In this document: in pieces, positions 1 through 8,334 of the stretch | Layout of the letters: each line of letters begins with the position of its first letter | Numbering within the stretch: the first letter of the stretch is position 1 | DNA from: Erythrobacter sp. | Lineage (GTDB): Bacteria > Pseudomonadota > Alphaproteobacteria > Sphingomonadales > Sphingomonadaceae | DNA: 64,000 nucleotides | Reading direction: 5' to 3' | Assembly: GCA_019739335.1 (NCBI GenBank) | Contig: CP073261.1 | Location: forward strand, 1,122,818 to 1,186,817 | The notes under the pieces: model-generated | Told to the model about the DNA's origin: nothing | The model's database searches: none | What the model saw: only the letters and a program-made list of their open reading frames with translations | Position numbers and translations under genes: made by a program

Positions 1-611
1 GCCATGCGCCTTCCGGCAGCGGCAAGGGAGAAGCCGTTGGCGGAAAGCCAGCGCAGGCCATCGAGCATCGGTACCCACGAATTGGCACCGCGCTCCGCCT
101 CATGCACAAGCTGCGTATGGTGATCGATCGAGACGCGGATCGTCAGCCGTGCACCATACTTCTCGCGCAATCGCAGCAGTTCAGCCTCATGCCGCCGCAT
201 CGGCTTCATTGCATTGGACAGCACCAGCACTTCATGCCCGCGCGCCAGCGCATCCTCGACCATCACGATGATTTCGGGGTTCATGAACGGCTCGCCGCCG
301 GTGAACCCGATCTCGCGCCCGCCCCGATCTGCGATCTCGTCAAGGAACCGCGCCACATCCGCCGCCGCCAGATAGGCCAGCGCATCGTTGGTCGGACTGC
401 TTTCGATGTAGCAGTTGGCGCAGGCGAGATTGCACAGGGTGCCGGTGGCGAACCACAGCGTATCGAGCCGTTCCAGCGCCACCGAGGCGCGCGGCGAACC
501 GTCCGCCGTCACCAGCGGATCGACGAACTTGCCGCGCGGCAACGGCGCTGCCTCGACCGCGAAGGGCGAAGCGCCAGCAGGCGCATTGCTGCTGACAGAA
601 CGCGTCGCCAT
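1..611 (-). CDS. Radical SAM enzyme, C-terminus beyond window edge
   Basis: The reading frame begins at ATG 611 and runs off the left edge after about 203 residues. Near residue 58 it has the CNLACANC cluster motif (CxxxCxxC) that binds the 4Fe-4S cluster of radical SAM enzymes, followed by GFTGGEPFMNPEI, the usual SAM-contacting GGEP strand. Its start overlaps the stop of the upstream flavoprotein (TGATG), so the two are translationally coupled. The neighbouring arsM and arsenosugar-type transferases suggest a role analogous to ArsS, which adds adenosyl carbon units to methylated arsenic. However, the cluster motif (CYIESSPTND follows it) does not look like canonical ArsS, so the substrate is inferred only from context. 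Confidence 0.85.
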   Translation of the reverse strand, partial: MATRSVSSNAPAGASPFAVEAAPLPRGKFVDPLVTADGSPRASVALERLDTLWFATGTLCNLACANCYIESSPTNDALAYLAAADVARFLDEIADRGGREIGFTGGEPFMNPEIIVMVEDALARGHEVLVLSNAMKPMRRHEAELLRLREKYGARLTIRVSIDHHTQLVHEAERGANSWVPMLDGLRWLSANGFSLAAAGRRM

Positions 612-2026
612 CAGAACGTGCGCCGCAGTTTCGCCAGCAGCGCGACCCAGCGCTTGGCCCATTTGCCGAACACCAGCGGCTCCCACGCCTTGAACGCTGC
701 CGCCTTCACGATCTCGGCACGGGTGGGATAGGCAATCACCGCCCCGCCCATGTTGAAAGTCCCGTCCTTGCCCGTAATCAACTGCGTGAACGGCAGCAGC
801 AGTTCGCCCGCATTGACCCCGCAAATGCTGGCGCCGACCACCTTGCGGCCCTTGAGCATGACCTTGAGATGCCCCTCAGGGCGACCCTCGGCAATCGCGC
901 GGTCGTTGTGGTCGAAATGCTCGGTGATGACAGTCAGTCCGTCGCCATGCTTCTCCCGCGCCTCGCTTTCGGTCAGGCCGATCTGCGCCACTTCGGGCTC
1001 GGTATAGGTGCACCACGGCAGCGCCCGAAAATCCGCCTTGGCAGGCAGGCCGAGCGCCACTTCCATCACCACGTTTGAACCCTCGTAGCCCGAAACTTGG
1101 GTGAGGCGCGGCCCCTCGCGGCAATCGCCGATGGCGTAAATATGTTTGAGGCTGGTGCGACGGCGGGCGTCCACCTGGATACCGTTCTGGCCCAAGGCAA
1201 TGCCCAGTTCCTCCAGCCCGTAACCCGCCACGCGCGCCTTGCGTCCCACAGCAACCAGCAGGTGCGAACCGGTGACCTGCTCCCCGCTATCGGTGCTGAC
1301 GACCACTCCCTCACCCGCACGCTCCACCTTTTCCGCCTTGCCGCGCACGAAGCGCACACCTTCGGCTTCCATCGTCGCCACCACCAGCGCCACCGAATCG
1401 CGGTCATCGCGCGCCATGATCTCGCCCGGCTCGATCACCGTCACCGCAGAGCCAAGCCGCCGGAAGCTCTGCGCCATTTCCATGCCGATCACGCCGCCGC
1501 CGATAATCACCAGGTGTTCGGGCTGCTCGGTCAGGTCGAACAGGTTTTCGTTGGTGAGATAGGGCACCTCGGACAGCCCCGGAACCGGCGGCACCATCGG
1601 CCCGGAGCCGGTGGCAATGACGATGCGGGGTGCCGTCAAAGTCCGCCCGCCGACCTCCACCGAATGCGGCCCCGTCAGCCGCGCCCAGTCGCGGATCACC
1701 TCGCAGCCCATGCCTTCGAAGGTTTCTTCCGAATCGTGCGGCGCGATCGCGGCAATCGCCCCGTGGACATGCGCGTGGACCCCCGCCCAGTCGACCACCG
1801 GCGTGGCCAGTTGAACACCTGCGCGCTTTTCCTCACGCGCTTCGGCGGCGCGGCGGGCGCTGGCGATCAGTGCCTTGCTCGGCACGCAGCCGTTGTTGAG
1901 GCATTCGCCGCCCATCTTGTGGCCTTCGATCAGTGCGGTCTTGAGGCCGAACAGTCCGCAGCCGCCTGCCGCCGTCAGCCCCGCCGCGCCGCCGCCGATC
2001 ACAATCACATCGTGCGAATATTCCAT
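611..2026 (-). CDS. Mercuric-reductase-like FAD/NAD(P) disulfide oxidoreductase
   Basis: 471 aa from ATG 2026, which has a clear GGAGG site just upstream; an upstream extension to 2080 lacks one. The protein opens with the FAD-binding VIVIGGGAAG, then the redox-active CLNNGCVPSK motif, then a second Rossmann motif (VIIGGGVIGMEMA), matching the dihydrolipoamide dehydrogenase/mercuric reductase family. The C-terminal interface motif that normally reads HPT/E with the proton-relay His reads YPTRAE here, so the relay His is missing. A basic hydrophobic tail (FGKWAKRWVALLAKLRR) follows. It is divergent to arsM and coupled to the radical SAM gene. A thiol or arsenical redox partner role is plausible but inferred. 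Confidence 0.88.
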   Translation of the reverse strand: MEYSHDVIVIGGGAAGLTAAGGCGLFGLKTALIEGHKMGGECLNNGCVPSKALIASARRAAEAREEKRAGVQLATPVVDWAGVHAHVHGAIAAIAPHDSEETFEGMGCEVIRDWARLTGPHSVEVGGRTLTAPRIVIATGSGPMVPPVPGLSEVPYLTNENLFDLTEQPEHLVIIGGGVIGMEMAQSFRRLGSAVTVIEPGEIMARDDRDSVALVVATMEAEGVRFVRGKAEKVERAGEGVVVSTDSGEQVTGSHLLVAVGRKARVAGYGLEELGIALGQNGIQVDARRRTSLKHIYAIGDCREGPRLTQVSGYEGSNVVMEVALGLPAKADFRALPWCTYTEPEVAQIGLTESEAREKHGDGLTVITEHFDHNDRAIAEGRPEGHLKVMLKGRKVVGASICGVNAGELLLPFTQLITGKDGTFNMGGAVIAYPTRAEIVKAAAFKAWEPLVFGKWAKRWVALLAKLRRTF

Positions 2027-2113
2027 GTGCCTCCGGGAAGTAACTTGGCTAGCGTGGGGGACGAACAGGCTCCTGTCCATGCCCCCTTTCGCTCATCGAG
2101 GACCCACAGTTTC

Positions 2114-3163
2114 ATGAATCTCCAGAATTCGCAGGATTATTACGGCAAGGTTCTCTCCCGCTCGGCCGACCTTCGCACCGATGCCTGCTGTACGCTTGCC
2201 ATGCCTGCGCCGGACATTCTGGCGGCGCTGGCCAACGTCCATCCGGACGTGAAGGCGCGCTATTACGGCTGCGGGCTGGTGGTGCCGCAGGCGTTGACGG
2301 GGTGCCGGGTGCTCGATCTGGGATCGGGCAGCGGGCAGGATGCCTACCTGCTGGCGCAACTGGTGGGGCCGGAGGGCAGCGTCACCGGGGTGGATGCCAC
2401 TCCCGAACAGCTCGCCGTGGCGCGCGAACACATGGGCTGGCACGCCGGGCGGTTCGGCTATGCCAATGTCGAGTTCGTCGAAGGCGATATCGAGAAGCTG
2501 GACGAACTGGGGCTGGAGCCGGATAGTTTCGATGTCATCGTGTCCAACTGCGTCATCAATCTGGTGGCGGACAAGCTGGCGGTGTTCCGCGCCGCCCATC
2601 GGCTGCTGAAGCCGGGCGGGGAGCTGTATTTTTCGGACGTTTATGCCGATCGCCGGGTGCCTGCCGAGCTGCTTGCCGATCCGGTGCTGCACGGCGAATG
2701 CCTGTCGGGTGCGCTCTACTGGGGCGATTTCGACCGGCTGGCGAAGGACGCCGGGTTTGCCGATCCGCGCCTCGTGACCGACCGGCCGCTGGCGATCAAC
2801 GATGCCGCGATTGCCGCCAAACTGGCAGGGTTTTCTTTCGTCTCAGCGACCTACCGTCTGTTCAAGCTGGCGGGGCTGGAGCCGCAGTGCGAGGACTACG
2901 GGCAAGCGGTGCGTTACCTCGGCACCGTTCCCGAACACGCCACCATGTTTCACCTCGACGCGCATCATGCGATCGAGAAGGGACGGGTGTTTCCCGTTTG
3001 CGGCAATTCCTGGCTGATGCTGGCGGAAACGCGGTTCGCCCCGCATTTTGAATTCATCGGTGACTTTGCACGGCATTACGGGGTGTTTCCCGGCTGCGGC
3101 ACTGCCGTCCCCTTCGGGCAATCGGATGCCAATCCGGGCAAGAGCGAGGCACCCTGTTGCTGA
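2114..3163 (+). CDS. arsM: Arsenite S-adenosylmethyltransferase (ArsM/AS3MT type)
   Basis: 349 aa. Methylates trivalent arsenic with SAM in the cytoplasm. The SAM motif LDLGSGSGQD is at about 67-76. The three arsenic-ligating cysteines of the family are present: C53 in YYGCGL, C146 in SNCVINL and C196 in GECLSGALYW. C26 in DACC matches the additional N-terminal Cys. The C-terminal third keeps the family motifs CEDYGQAV, VFPVCGNSW and PGCG, and the protein ends in a further Cys pair. It resembles the long AS3MT-like/algal form rather than minimal bacterial ArsM. It overlaps the next gene by 7 bp and is divergent from the flavoprotein gene. Confidence 0.93.
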   Translation: MNLQNSQDYYGKVLSRSADLRTDACCTLAMPAPDILAALANVHPDVKARYYGCGLVVPQALTGCRVLDLGSGSGQDAYLLAQLVGPEGSVTGVDATPEQLAVAREHMGWHAGRFGYANVEFVEGDIEKLDELGLEPDSFDVIVSNCVINLVADKLAVFRAAHRLLKPGGELYFSDVYADRRVPAELLADPVLHGECLSGALYWGDFDRLAKDAGFADPRLVTDRPLAINDAAIAAKLAGFSFVSATYRLFKLAGLEPQCEDYGQAVRYLGTVPEHATMFHLDAHHAIEKGRVFPVCGNSWLMLAETRFAPHFEFIGDFARHYGVFPGCGTAVPFGQSDANPGKSEAPCC

Positions 3164-4215
3164 GAATTCTGGTTACAGGAGCTGCCGGACTGATCGGCGG
3201 CGAAGTCTGCGCGCGGCTCGCGGCACGGGGGCATGGCGTGACCGCATTGGTGCGGCGGACGCGCGAGGTGCGCGGGAATGACGGTGCTCTGGTGCCGGGC
3301 ATCAAGGTAATTGTAGGCGATGTCACCCTGCCGCTGCTCGGCCTTGTGCCGCAGCCGTGCGACGTGGTGATCCACTGCGCCGCGCATCTCGAATTCGACG
3401 CGCCGGAAGCCGAACTCACCGCCGTGAATGTCGAGGGCACGCGCAATGCGCTGGACTATGCAAGGGCGGCTGGGGCACGGTTTCTGCATGTCAGCACCGC
3501 TTATGTCTGCGGCGACCGGCAGGGCACGATTGCCGAAGCACCGGTGCCGGGCGGGACGGTGTTCACCAACCGCTACGAAGCAAGCAAGGCAGCGGGGGAA
3601 GCCGTGGTGGCCATGAGCGGCGTGCCTTTCGCGGTGGCGCGGCCTTCGATCGTGCTGGGCGAGAGCGGCAGCGGCGCGATCCGCGACTTTCCCTCGCTGT
3701 GCAATGTCTTCCGGCTGATGGCGCGCGGCAAGGTGACGCAGTTTCCGGTTTCGTCTGAGGCAACGCTCGATCTCGTGCCGATCGACCATGTCGCAACTGG
3801 GATCGTCGCGCTGGCGGAGGCGATGGATGCGGCGCAGGGTGGCTATTTCCACCTCGTCGCTGATCGCCCGCTTCCCGCCGCAGCGTTGGCCGAAGGGGTG
3901 GCGCGGGTGGCGCATTTTCCAGCGCCGCGCGTGGTGGCTCCGGCGGACTACGATCTCGCCGCGCTGCGCCCCGCCGAGCGGATGCTGGCGGAGCGGATGC
4001 TCGCGACCTTCGGCGCCTACTTCACCCGCTCGCCCCGCTTTGATGACAGCCAGTTCCGCGCCCTCACCGGCCTCGCTTGCCCATCAACTGACGCGGCATG
4101 GCTCGACCGGCTGATCGCCTACGGAATCGCGCGCGGGTATCTCCCTAACGCACGTCCGGATAGAACCGCTCAAGCCGTTCCCTCGCTCCCAGAGCCCATA
4201 GTAGTCCGACCTTGA
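3157..4215 (+). CDS. NAD(P)-dependent SDR, acyl-reductase/epimerase-like
   Basis: 352 aa with a TTG start that lies inside the end of arsM, giving strong coupling. The Rossmann motif VTGAAGLIGG is at the N-terminus and the YxxxK catalytic pair is in NRYEASK near residue 148. The extended SDR form with PSIVLGES and a C-terminal domain resembles NAD-binding-4 (thioester/fatty-acyl reductase, male-sterility type) proteins more than sugar epimerases. Co-transcription with arsM suggests it modifies the sugar or lipid part of an arsenic compound, but no substrate can be read from the sequence. Its last 71 bp are antisense to the end of the downstream minus-strand transferase. Confidence 0.8.
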   Translation: MLRILVTGAAGLIGGEVCARLAARGHGVTALVRRTREVRGNDGALVPGIKVIVGDVTLPLLGLVPQPCDVVIHCAAHLEFDAPEAELTAVNVEGTRNALDYARAAGARFLHVSTAYVCGDRQGTIAEAPVPGGTVFTNRYEASKAAGEAVVAMSGVPFAVARPSIVLGESGSGAIRDFPSLCNVFRLMARGKVTQFPVSSEATLDLVPIDHVATGIVALAEAMDAAQGGYFHLVADRPLPAAALAEGVARVAHFPAPRVVAPADYDLAALRPAERMLAERMLATFGAYFTRSPRFDDSQFRALTGLACPSTDAAWLDRLIAYGIARGYLPNARPDRTAQAVPSLPEPIVVRP

Positions 4216-4870
4216 GATAGATCCAGTTCGCCTTCAGAGCGCCCCATTCGGCGATCCGGCGGTCTGACGTTTCAACCGTGCGGCGAAGCAGTTTCACCCG
4301 GCCAAAGCGGGTCAGGCGAATGCACAGGTCGGCTTCCTCCATCACCTTGGCAGCCGGATCGCAACCGCCACATTCGAGGAACTGGGCGCGGCGGAAGAAC
4401 ATCGCGTGATCGCCGAACAGCAGCCGGGCACCTTTGACGAACAGGTCCGGACGGAACAGCAGCGGGGCGTACCAGGTCTTGGCCCAGTTGTGCAGCGTAG
4501 TGCCCCAGCGGGTCTTGACCGGACCGCGAATGATTGGGGTGAAACCTGCGAGCGAAATGGCCGGATCGGCCAGCGTGGCCTGCACCAGCGCCACCATATC
4601 GGCGGGCGGAACGGTATCGGCGTGGAGCACCACGACGAACTCGCCCCGCGCCGCTTCGACCCCCGCATTGATCTGCCGCCCGCGCCCCACCGCCGTGCAC
4701 ACCACACGCCAGCCCGCACCTTGCGCCAGTGCCACCGAGGCATCCGCACTGCCGCCGTCGACCGCCAGCACTTCCCGTGGCGGCGGATCGAGCCTTGCCA
4801 CATGGGCGATCAGCGCGGGCAAGGCGTGCTCCTCGTTTAGCATCGGGATTACGATAGTGACGCTGCTCAC
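4145..4870 (-). CDS. TIGR04283-type glycosyltransferase of arsenosugar loci
   Basis: 241 aa, family 2 (GT-A) fold: TIVIPMLNEE at the start, AVDGGSADAS nucleotide-binding turn, and VVLHADTVPP as the DxD-like motif. The short single-domain form, with a paralogous short transferase upstream in the same operon, matches the rSAM/selenodomain-associated transferase 2 family, commonly annotated as an arsenosugar biosynthesis glycosyltransferase. It overlaps the upstream transferase gene by 4 bp (ATGA) and converges with the SDR gene, sharing 71 bp of opposite-strand coding sequence. Confidence 0.82.
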   Translation of the reverse strand: MSSVTIVIPMLNEEHALPALIAHVARLDPPPREVLAVDGGSADASVALAQGAGWRVVCTAVGRGRQINAGVEAARGEFVVVLHADTVPPADMVALVQATLADPAISLAGFTPIIRGPVKTRWGTTLHNWAKTWYAPLLFRPDLFVKGARLLFGDHAMFFRRAQFLECGGCDPAAKVMEEADLCIRLTRFGRVKLLRRTVETSDRRIAEWGALKANWIYLKVGLLWALGARERLERFYPDVR

Positions 4871-5448
4871 GGCAACAGCTCGGGCCAGCGATCCAGGTCT
4901 TCGGGGCGGTCACAATCTGCGAGCGGTTCCAGCAGGCGATAGGCGACATCGTGCTCGGCCAGTCGCGCCAGGGTTTCGGCCAGCACGCCATCAGTGCCCC
5001 ACGGCATATTCTGCCACAGGAACGACAGGTGCGTGCGAAAGCCGAGCAGATAGTATCCGCCATCCTCTGCCGGACCGATCACCACCGGGGCAGCCTCCAG
5101 GGCCGAGGCTGCGGCCAACAGGTACGCCGGAGTCAGGTCCGGCACATCCGCGCCCAGCACGATCCCCGGAGCCGGAACCCGCGCCAGCCGCGCGCCGAGA
5201 TCGCCATCGCCCTGCTCTACCAACGGCACACCGCTCCCCAGCCAGTCGCCGAATTCGCCATGGTCCGCCCCAGTCGTCCACACAACGAAGGGCAGCCCGC
5301 TTTCCTGCACGACTCCGAGCGTCCGCTCCACCAGTCGGCGATGCACCCGCGCCGCGCCTGCTTCCCCCAGCAAGGGCACCAGCCGCGTCTTTGCCGCTCC
5401 GGCGCGGGGATAGCGGGCGAACAGGGCGATGGTCGGAAGAACGGACAT
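4867..5448 (-). CDS. TIGR04282-type transferase of arsenosugar loci
   Basis: 193 aa from ATG 5448, which has AAGGGA upstream; a longer frame to 5553 has an uncharged, low-complexity leader and was not used. ALFARYPRAGAAKTRLVPLLG at the N-terminus is the nucleotide-binding signature of the rSAM/selenodomain-associated transferase 1 family (DUF2064, GT-A/nucleotidyltransferase fold), with VLGADVPDLTP and IGPAEDGGYYLLG as metal and substrate motifs. It is first in a two-gene operon with the TIGR04283 transferase. Family members sit beside arsM/arsS in many genomes, which supports a joint arsenosugar-type pathway. Confidence 0.83.
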   Translation of the reverse strand: MSVLPTIALFARYPRAGAAKTRLVPLLGEAGAARVHRRLVERTLGVVQESGLPFVVWTTGADHGEFGDWLGSGVPLVEQGDGDLGARLARVPAPGIVLGADVPDLTPAYLLAAASALEAAPVVIGPAEDGGYYLLGFRTHLSFLWQNMPWGTDGVLAETLARLAEHDVAYRLLEPLADCDRPEDLDRWPELLP

Positions 5449-5588
5449 TCCCTTTGCCCTAGACCTCCACCCCCTTGCTGGCGAGACCCCTCCTTGTGCC
5501 CCTGCTTGTGCCTTTGCGCGGCTTGGTATAGCCTGAAACCAGGTTCCGCTCATCGGTGGCGGGTACAGGCGATTTGAAAGTTACGATC

Positions 5589-6779
5589 ATGGCGGATCAT
5601 TCTCCGCCGGATGGACGCGAGAAGACCAGGGACACAGGCGGCGGCAACAAGAGCCGTCAGGGCAATCCACCACCCGGTCGAAATCGCGCTCCCGGCAGTG
5701 AGCAGGAGAGCGGCAGGACGGGGAGCGCGCGGGACGATGCGAGCTGGCGGCGTCCGCCCCACACCTCGCTGCGGCAAGCCTATGCCGCCATCGACCTCGG
5801 CACCAACAATTGCCGCCTGCTGATCGCCCGCCCTGCAGAAGAGAACTTCGTCGTGATCGACGCCTTCTCGCGCGTCGTGCGGCTGGGTGAAGGGCTGGCG
5901 CAATCGGGGAAGCTATCCGACGCGGCGATGGAGCGGGCGATGGGCGCGCTGCGGATTTGTGCCGACAAGCTGAGGAAGCGCAATGTCCACCTCGCCCGCT
6001 CGGTCGCCACCGAGGCTTGCCGCCGCGCCAGCAACGGTGGCGATTTCATCAGCCGCGTACATGATGAGACCGGCATCGTGCTCGATATCATCAGCGCGCA
6101 GGAAGAAGCGCGTCTGGCCGTACTGGGCTGCCACATCCTGCTGGAAGACGGACGCGGACCGGCGGTGATCTTCGATATCGGCGGTGGCTCGACCGAGCTG
6201 GTGCTGATCGAACCCGGTGCCCCGGTTCCGCGCATTCTCGACTGGCAAAGCGTGCCATGGGGCGTGGTCTCGCTTACCGAAACGGTGGGCAAGGAAAGCG
6301 GCGGGCTGACAGAGCGGCTGGCCCGCTATGCCCACATGAAGCAGCTGGTGCTCGACAGCTTCGCCGAGTTCGCCGCGCGGATCGAAAGCCACAAGGCGCA
6401 CGACCAGCGGCTGCTCGGCACCAGCGGCACGGTGACAACACTCGCCAGCGTGCATCTCGGCCTGCCGCAATACGATCGCAAGCAGGTGGACGGGCTGATC
6501 GTGCCGAGCGAGCGGATGCGGCTGATTTCGCAGCAGCTTTCTGCCATGTCTCCCGCCGAGCGGCGCGCGCTCGATTGCATCGGCAGCGACCGGGCGGAAC
6601 TTGTGGTGGCGGGCTGCGCGATTCTGGAAGCGATTCTCGAGATTTGGCCGGCGCCGCGACTTGGCGTGGCCGACCGGGGAATTCGCGAAGGCATCCTGCG
6701 CAGCCTGATGGCCGCCGATGTCGAAGGCTTCGAAGCGCAGGCGGCCCTGCGGCAACTGAAATCAGGGAACACAAGATGA
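5589..6779 (+). CDS. ppx: Exopolyphosphatase / pppGpp phosphatase family
   Basis: 396 aa from ATG 5589; a GTG at 5556 would add 11 residues. After a polar, disordered leader of about 60 residues comes the actin-like ASKHA fold: AIDLGTNNCRLLIA (phosphate 1), VIFDIGGGSTELVLI (phosphate 2) and LGTSGTVTTLASV (adenosine region). This is the single ASKHA-domain Ppx/GppA form without the HD-type C-terminal domain of E. coli Ppx, common in alphaproteobacteria. Whether polyphosphate or pppGpp is the main substrate cannot be decided. The stop overlaps the start of rlmE (ATGA). Confidence 0.9.
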   Translation: MADHSPPDGREKTRDTGGGNKSRQGNPPPGRNRAPGSEQESGRTGSARDDASWRRPPHTSLRQAYAAIDLGTNNCRLLIARPAEENFVVIDAFSRVVRLGEGLAQSGKLSDAAMERAMGALRICADKLRKRNVHLARSVATEACRRASNGGDFISRVHDETGIVLDIISAQEEARLAVLGCHILLEDGRGPAVIFDIGGGSTELVLIEPGAPVPRILDWQSVPWGVVSLTETVGKESGGLTERLARYAHMKQLVLDSFAEFAARIESHKAHDQRLLGTSGTVTTLASVHLGLPQYDRKQVDGLIVPSERMRLISQQLSAMSPAERRALDCIGSDRAELVVAGCAILEAILEIWPAPRLGVADRGIREGILRSLMAADVEGFEAQAALRQLKSGNTR

Positions 6780-7447
6780 GCCGGCAGGGCCCAGATGCGC
6801 AGCGCCGACTCACCAGCGGCAAGAAACGCAAGGAAAGTTCGAGGCGCTGGCTCGAACGGCAATTGAACGATCCTTACGTCAAGCGCGCCAAGGACGAAGG
6901 CTGGCGCAGCCGGGCGGCGTTCAAGCTGATCGAGCTGGATGACCGGTTCGGGCTGGTGAAAGGCGCGAAGCGGGTAATCGATCTGGGCATCGCTCCCGGC
7001 GGGTGGAGCCAGGTGGTGCGCAAGCGCGCGCCGGGCGCGGCGATCGTGGGCATCGACCTGCTCGAAACCGAGCCGATCGAAGGGGTGACCATCCTGCAGA
7101 TGGACTTTATGAGCGATGCCGCGCCCGCTGCGCTGGAAGCGGCGCTGGGCGGCCCTGCCGATCTCATCATGTCTGACATGGCGGCCAACACCGTCGGCCA
7201 CAAGCAGACCGATCACCTGCGCACAATGGGACTGGTGGAAGCCGCGGCCTACTTTGCCGTCGAGAACATGACCGAGGGCGGCACCTTCATCGCCAAGGGC
7301 TTTGCCGGGGGAACCGACAAGGACCTGCTCGACCTGCTCAAGAAGCATTTCCGCACCGTCAAACACGCCAAGCCACCTGCCAGCCGCAAGGGATCGAGCG
7401 AATGGTACGTGGTGGCGCAAGGCTTCAAGGGGCGCAGCGCCGCCTGA
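6776..7447 (+). CDS. rlmE: 23S rRNA (uridine-2'-O)-methyltransferase RlmE/FtsJ
   Basis: 223 aa. Methylates U2552 of the 23S rRNA A-loop with SAM. The family landmarks are clear: DPYVKRAKDEGWRSRAAFKL (with the first catalytic Lys), VIDLGIAPGGWSQV as SAM motif I, IMSDMAANTVGH (catalytic Asp) and FIAKGFAG (catalytic Lys). It begins inside the ppx stop codon, so the two are one operon, and ends just before a strong hairpin terminator. Confidence 0.95.
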   Translation: MSRQGPDAQRRLTSGKKRKESSRRWLERQLNDPYVKRAKDEGWRSRAAFKLIELDDRFGLVKGAKRVIDLGIAPGGWSQVVRKRAPGAAIVGIDLLETEPIEGVTILQMDFMSDAAPAALEAALGGPADLIMSDMAANTVGHKQTDHLRTMGLVEAAAYFAVENMTEGGTFIAKGFAGGTDKDLLDLLKKHFRTVKHAKPPASRKGSSEWYVVAQGFKGRSAA

Positions 7448-7463
7448 GCGCACCAACAAAAAA

Positions 7464-7481
7464 CCCCGGCGCGAACCGGGG
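7464..7481. terminator. Bidirectional rho-independent terminator
   Basis: CCCCGG-cgcgaa-CCGGGG stem with A-run on the left (CAAAAAA) and T-rich right side (CTTCTTGTTT). It sits between the convergent rlmE and cytochrome c genes and could serve both. Confidence 0.75.
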
Positions 7482-7507
7482 CTTCTTGTTTCGTAATATG
7501 CGTAAGG

Positions 7508-8182
7508 TCAGGTGCCGGGGTTTTCCGCCACCGGCTGGTCGTCACCCATGGCGCCGACGGCTTCAACTGCCGTGGCGGGTTCGCCGGAAACCTCTCCCGG
7601 TCCTTCGCCCGCGCCTTCCATACCATCTTCGGTGGGCGCTTCGGCTTCGGGAGTCGGCAGGGCCGGGCCACCGCCGTTGGCGAGCATGTACAGGATGACG
7701 TTGGCGCGATCTTCCGCACTGCCCAGACCAGCGAAGCTCATCTTGGTGCCGTCGGCAAAGGCGCGCGGGCTGGCGAGCCAGGCGGACATGTTCTCGAAAT
7801 CCCAGTTGCCGCCCTTGCCAGCCAAGGCGCTGGAATAATCGTAACCTGCTGCATGAGCACCAATCGCCGTACCCATTACTCCGTAAAGATTCGGGCCAAT
7901 GCCGTTCGCCCCGCCCTGCGTGATCGTGTGACAGGCGCTGCACTTTGCGAACACCGCTTCGCCCGCTTCGGCAGAACCGCTGGCGAGCAGCGTGGCGAGC
8001 GAAGGACCGGCATCGGCAGCCGCTCCCTCTTCCGGGGCATCGATCACATAGCCGAACGCGCCACCCTCTTCGATCTCTGCGTTACCGCCGCCGAAATAGG
8101 TGTCCGCCACGATGGCTCCGCCCAATGCGATGCCGCAGCTGGCAAGGACCCAGCCGAAAATGGTGTTCATGCGATCGTTCAT
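7508..8182 (-). CDS. Membrane-anchored class I cytochrome c
   Basis: 224 aa. An uncleaved N-terminal helix (residues about 7-30) is followed by a single mitochondrial-type cytochrome c domain with the haem motif CSACH (C81, C84, H85), GIGPNLYGVMG after it, and the distal Met in GTKMSFAGL. It matches the cycM/c-552 family that shuttles electrons from the bc1 complex to terminal oxidases at the periplasmic face. The last about 50 residues are acidic, Pro/Glu/Gly-rich and probably disordered. ATG 8170 is an alternative start. It is divergent to pheA. Confidence 0.9.
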   Translation of the reverse strand: MNDRMNTIFGWVLASCGIALGGAIVADTYFGGGNAEIEEGGAFGYVIDAPEEGAAADAGPSLATLLASGSAEAGEAVFAKCSACHTITQGGANGIGPNLYGVMGTAIGAHAAGYDYSSALAGKGGNWDFENMSAWLASPRAFADGTKMSFAGLGSAEDRANVILYMLANGGGPALPTPEAEAPTEDGMEGAGEGPGEVSGEPATAVEAVGAMGDDQPVAENPGT

Positions 8183-8334
8183 GGTTCTGGCGTTCTGCTG
8201 CGTAGTTGAACTGCGGGGTGAATCTGCGTCGCGCTCTAGGGGTGGCGGGGCTTGCGCGCAAGAGGCCTTTGGGCTGCTGCTGGCCCTGTTGCCGCTTGTC
8301 CGCCCGCCTGTCCCCAGCTAGGCGCTGGCCCCCT

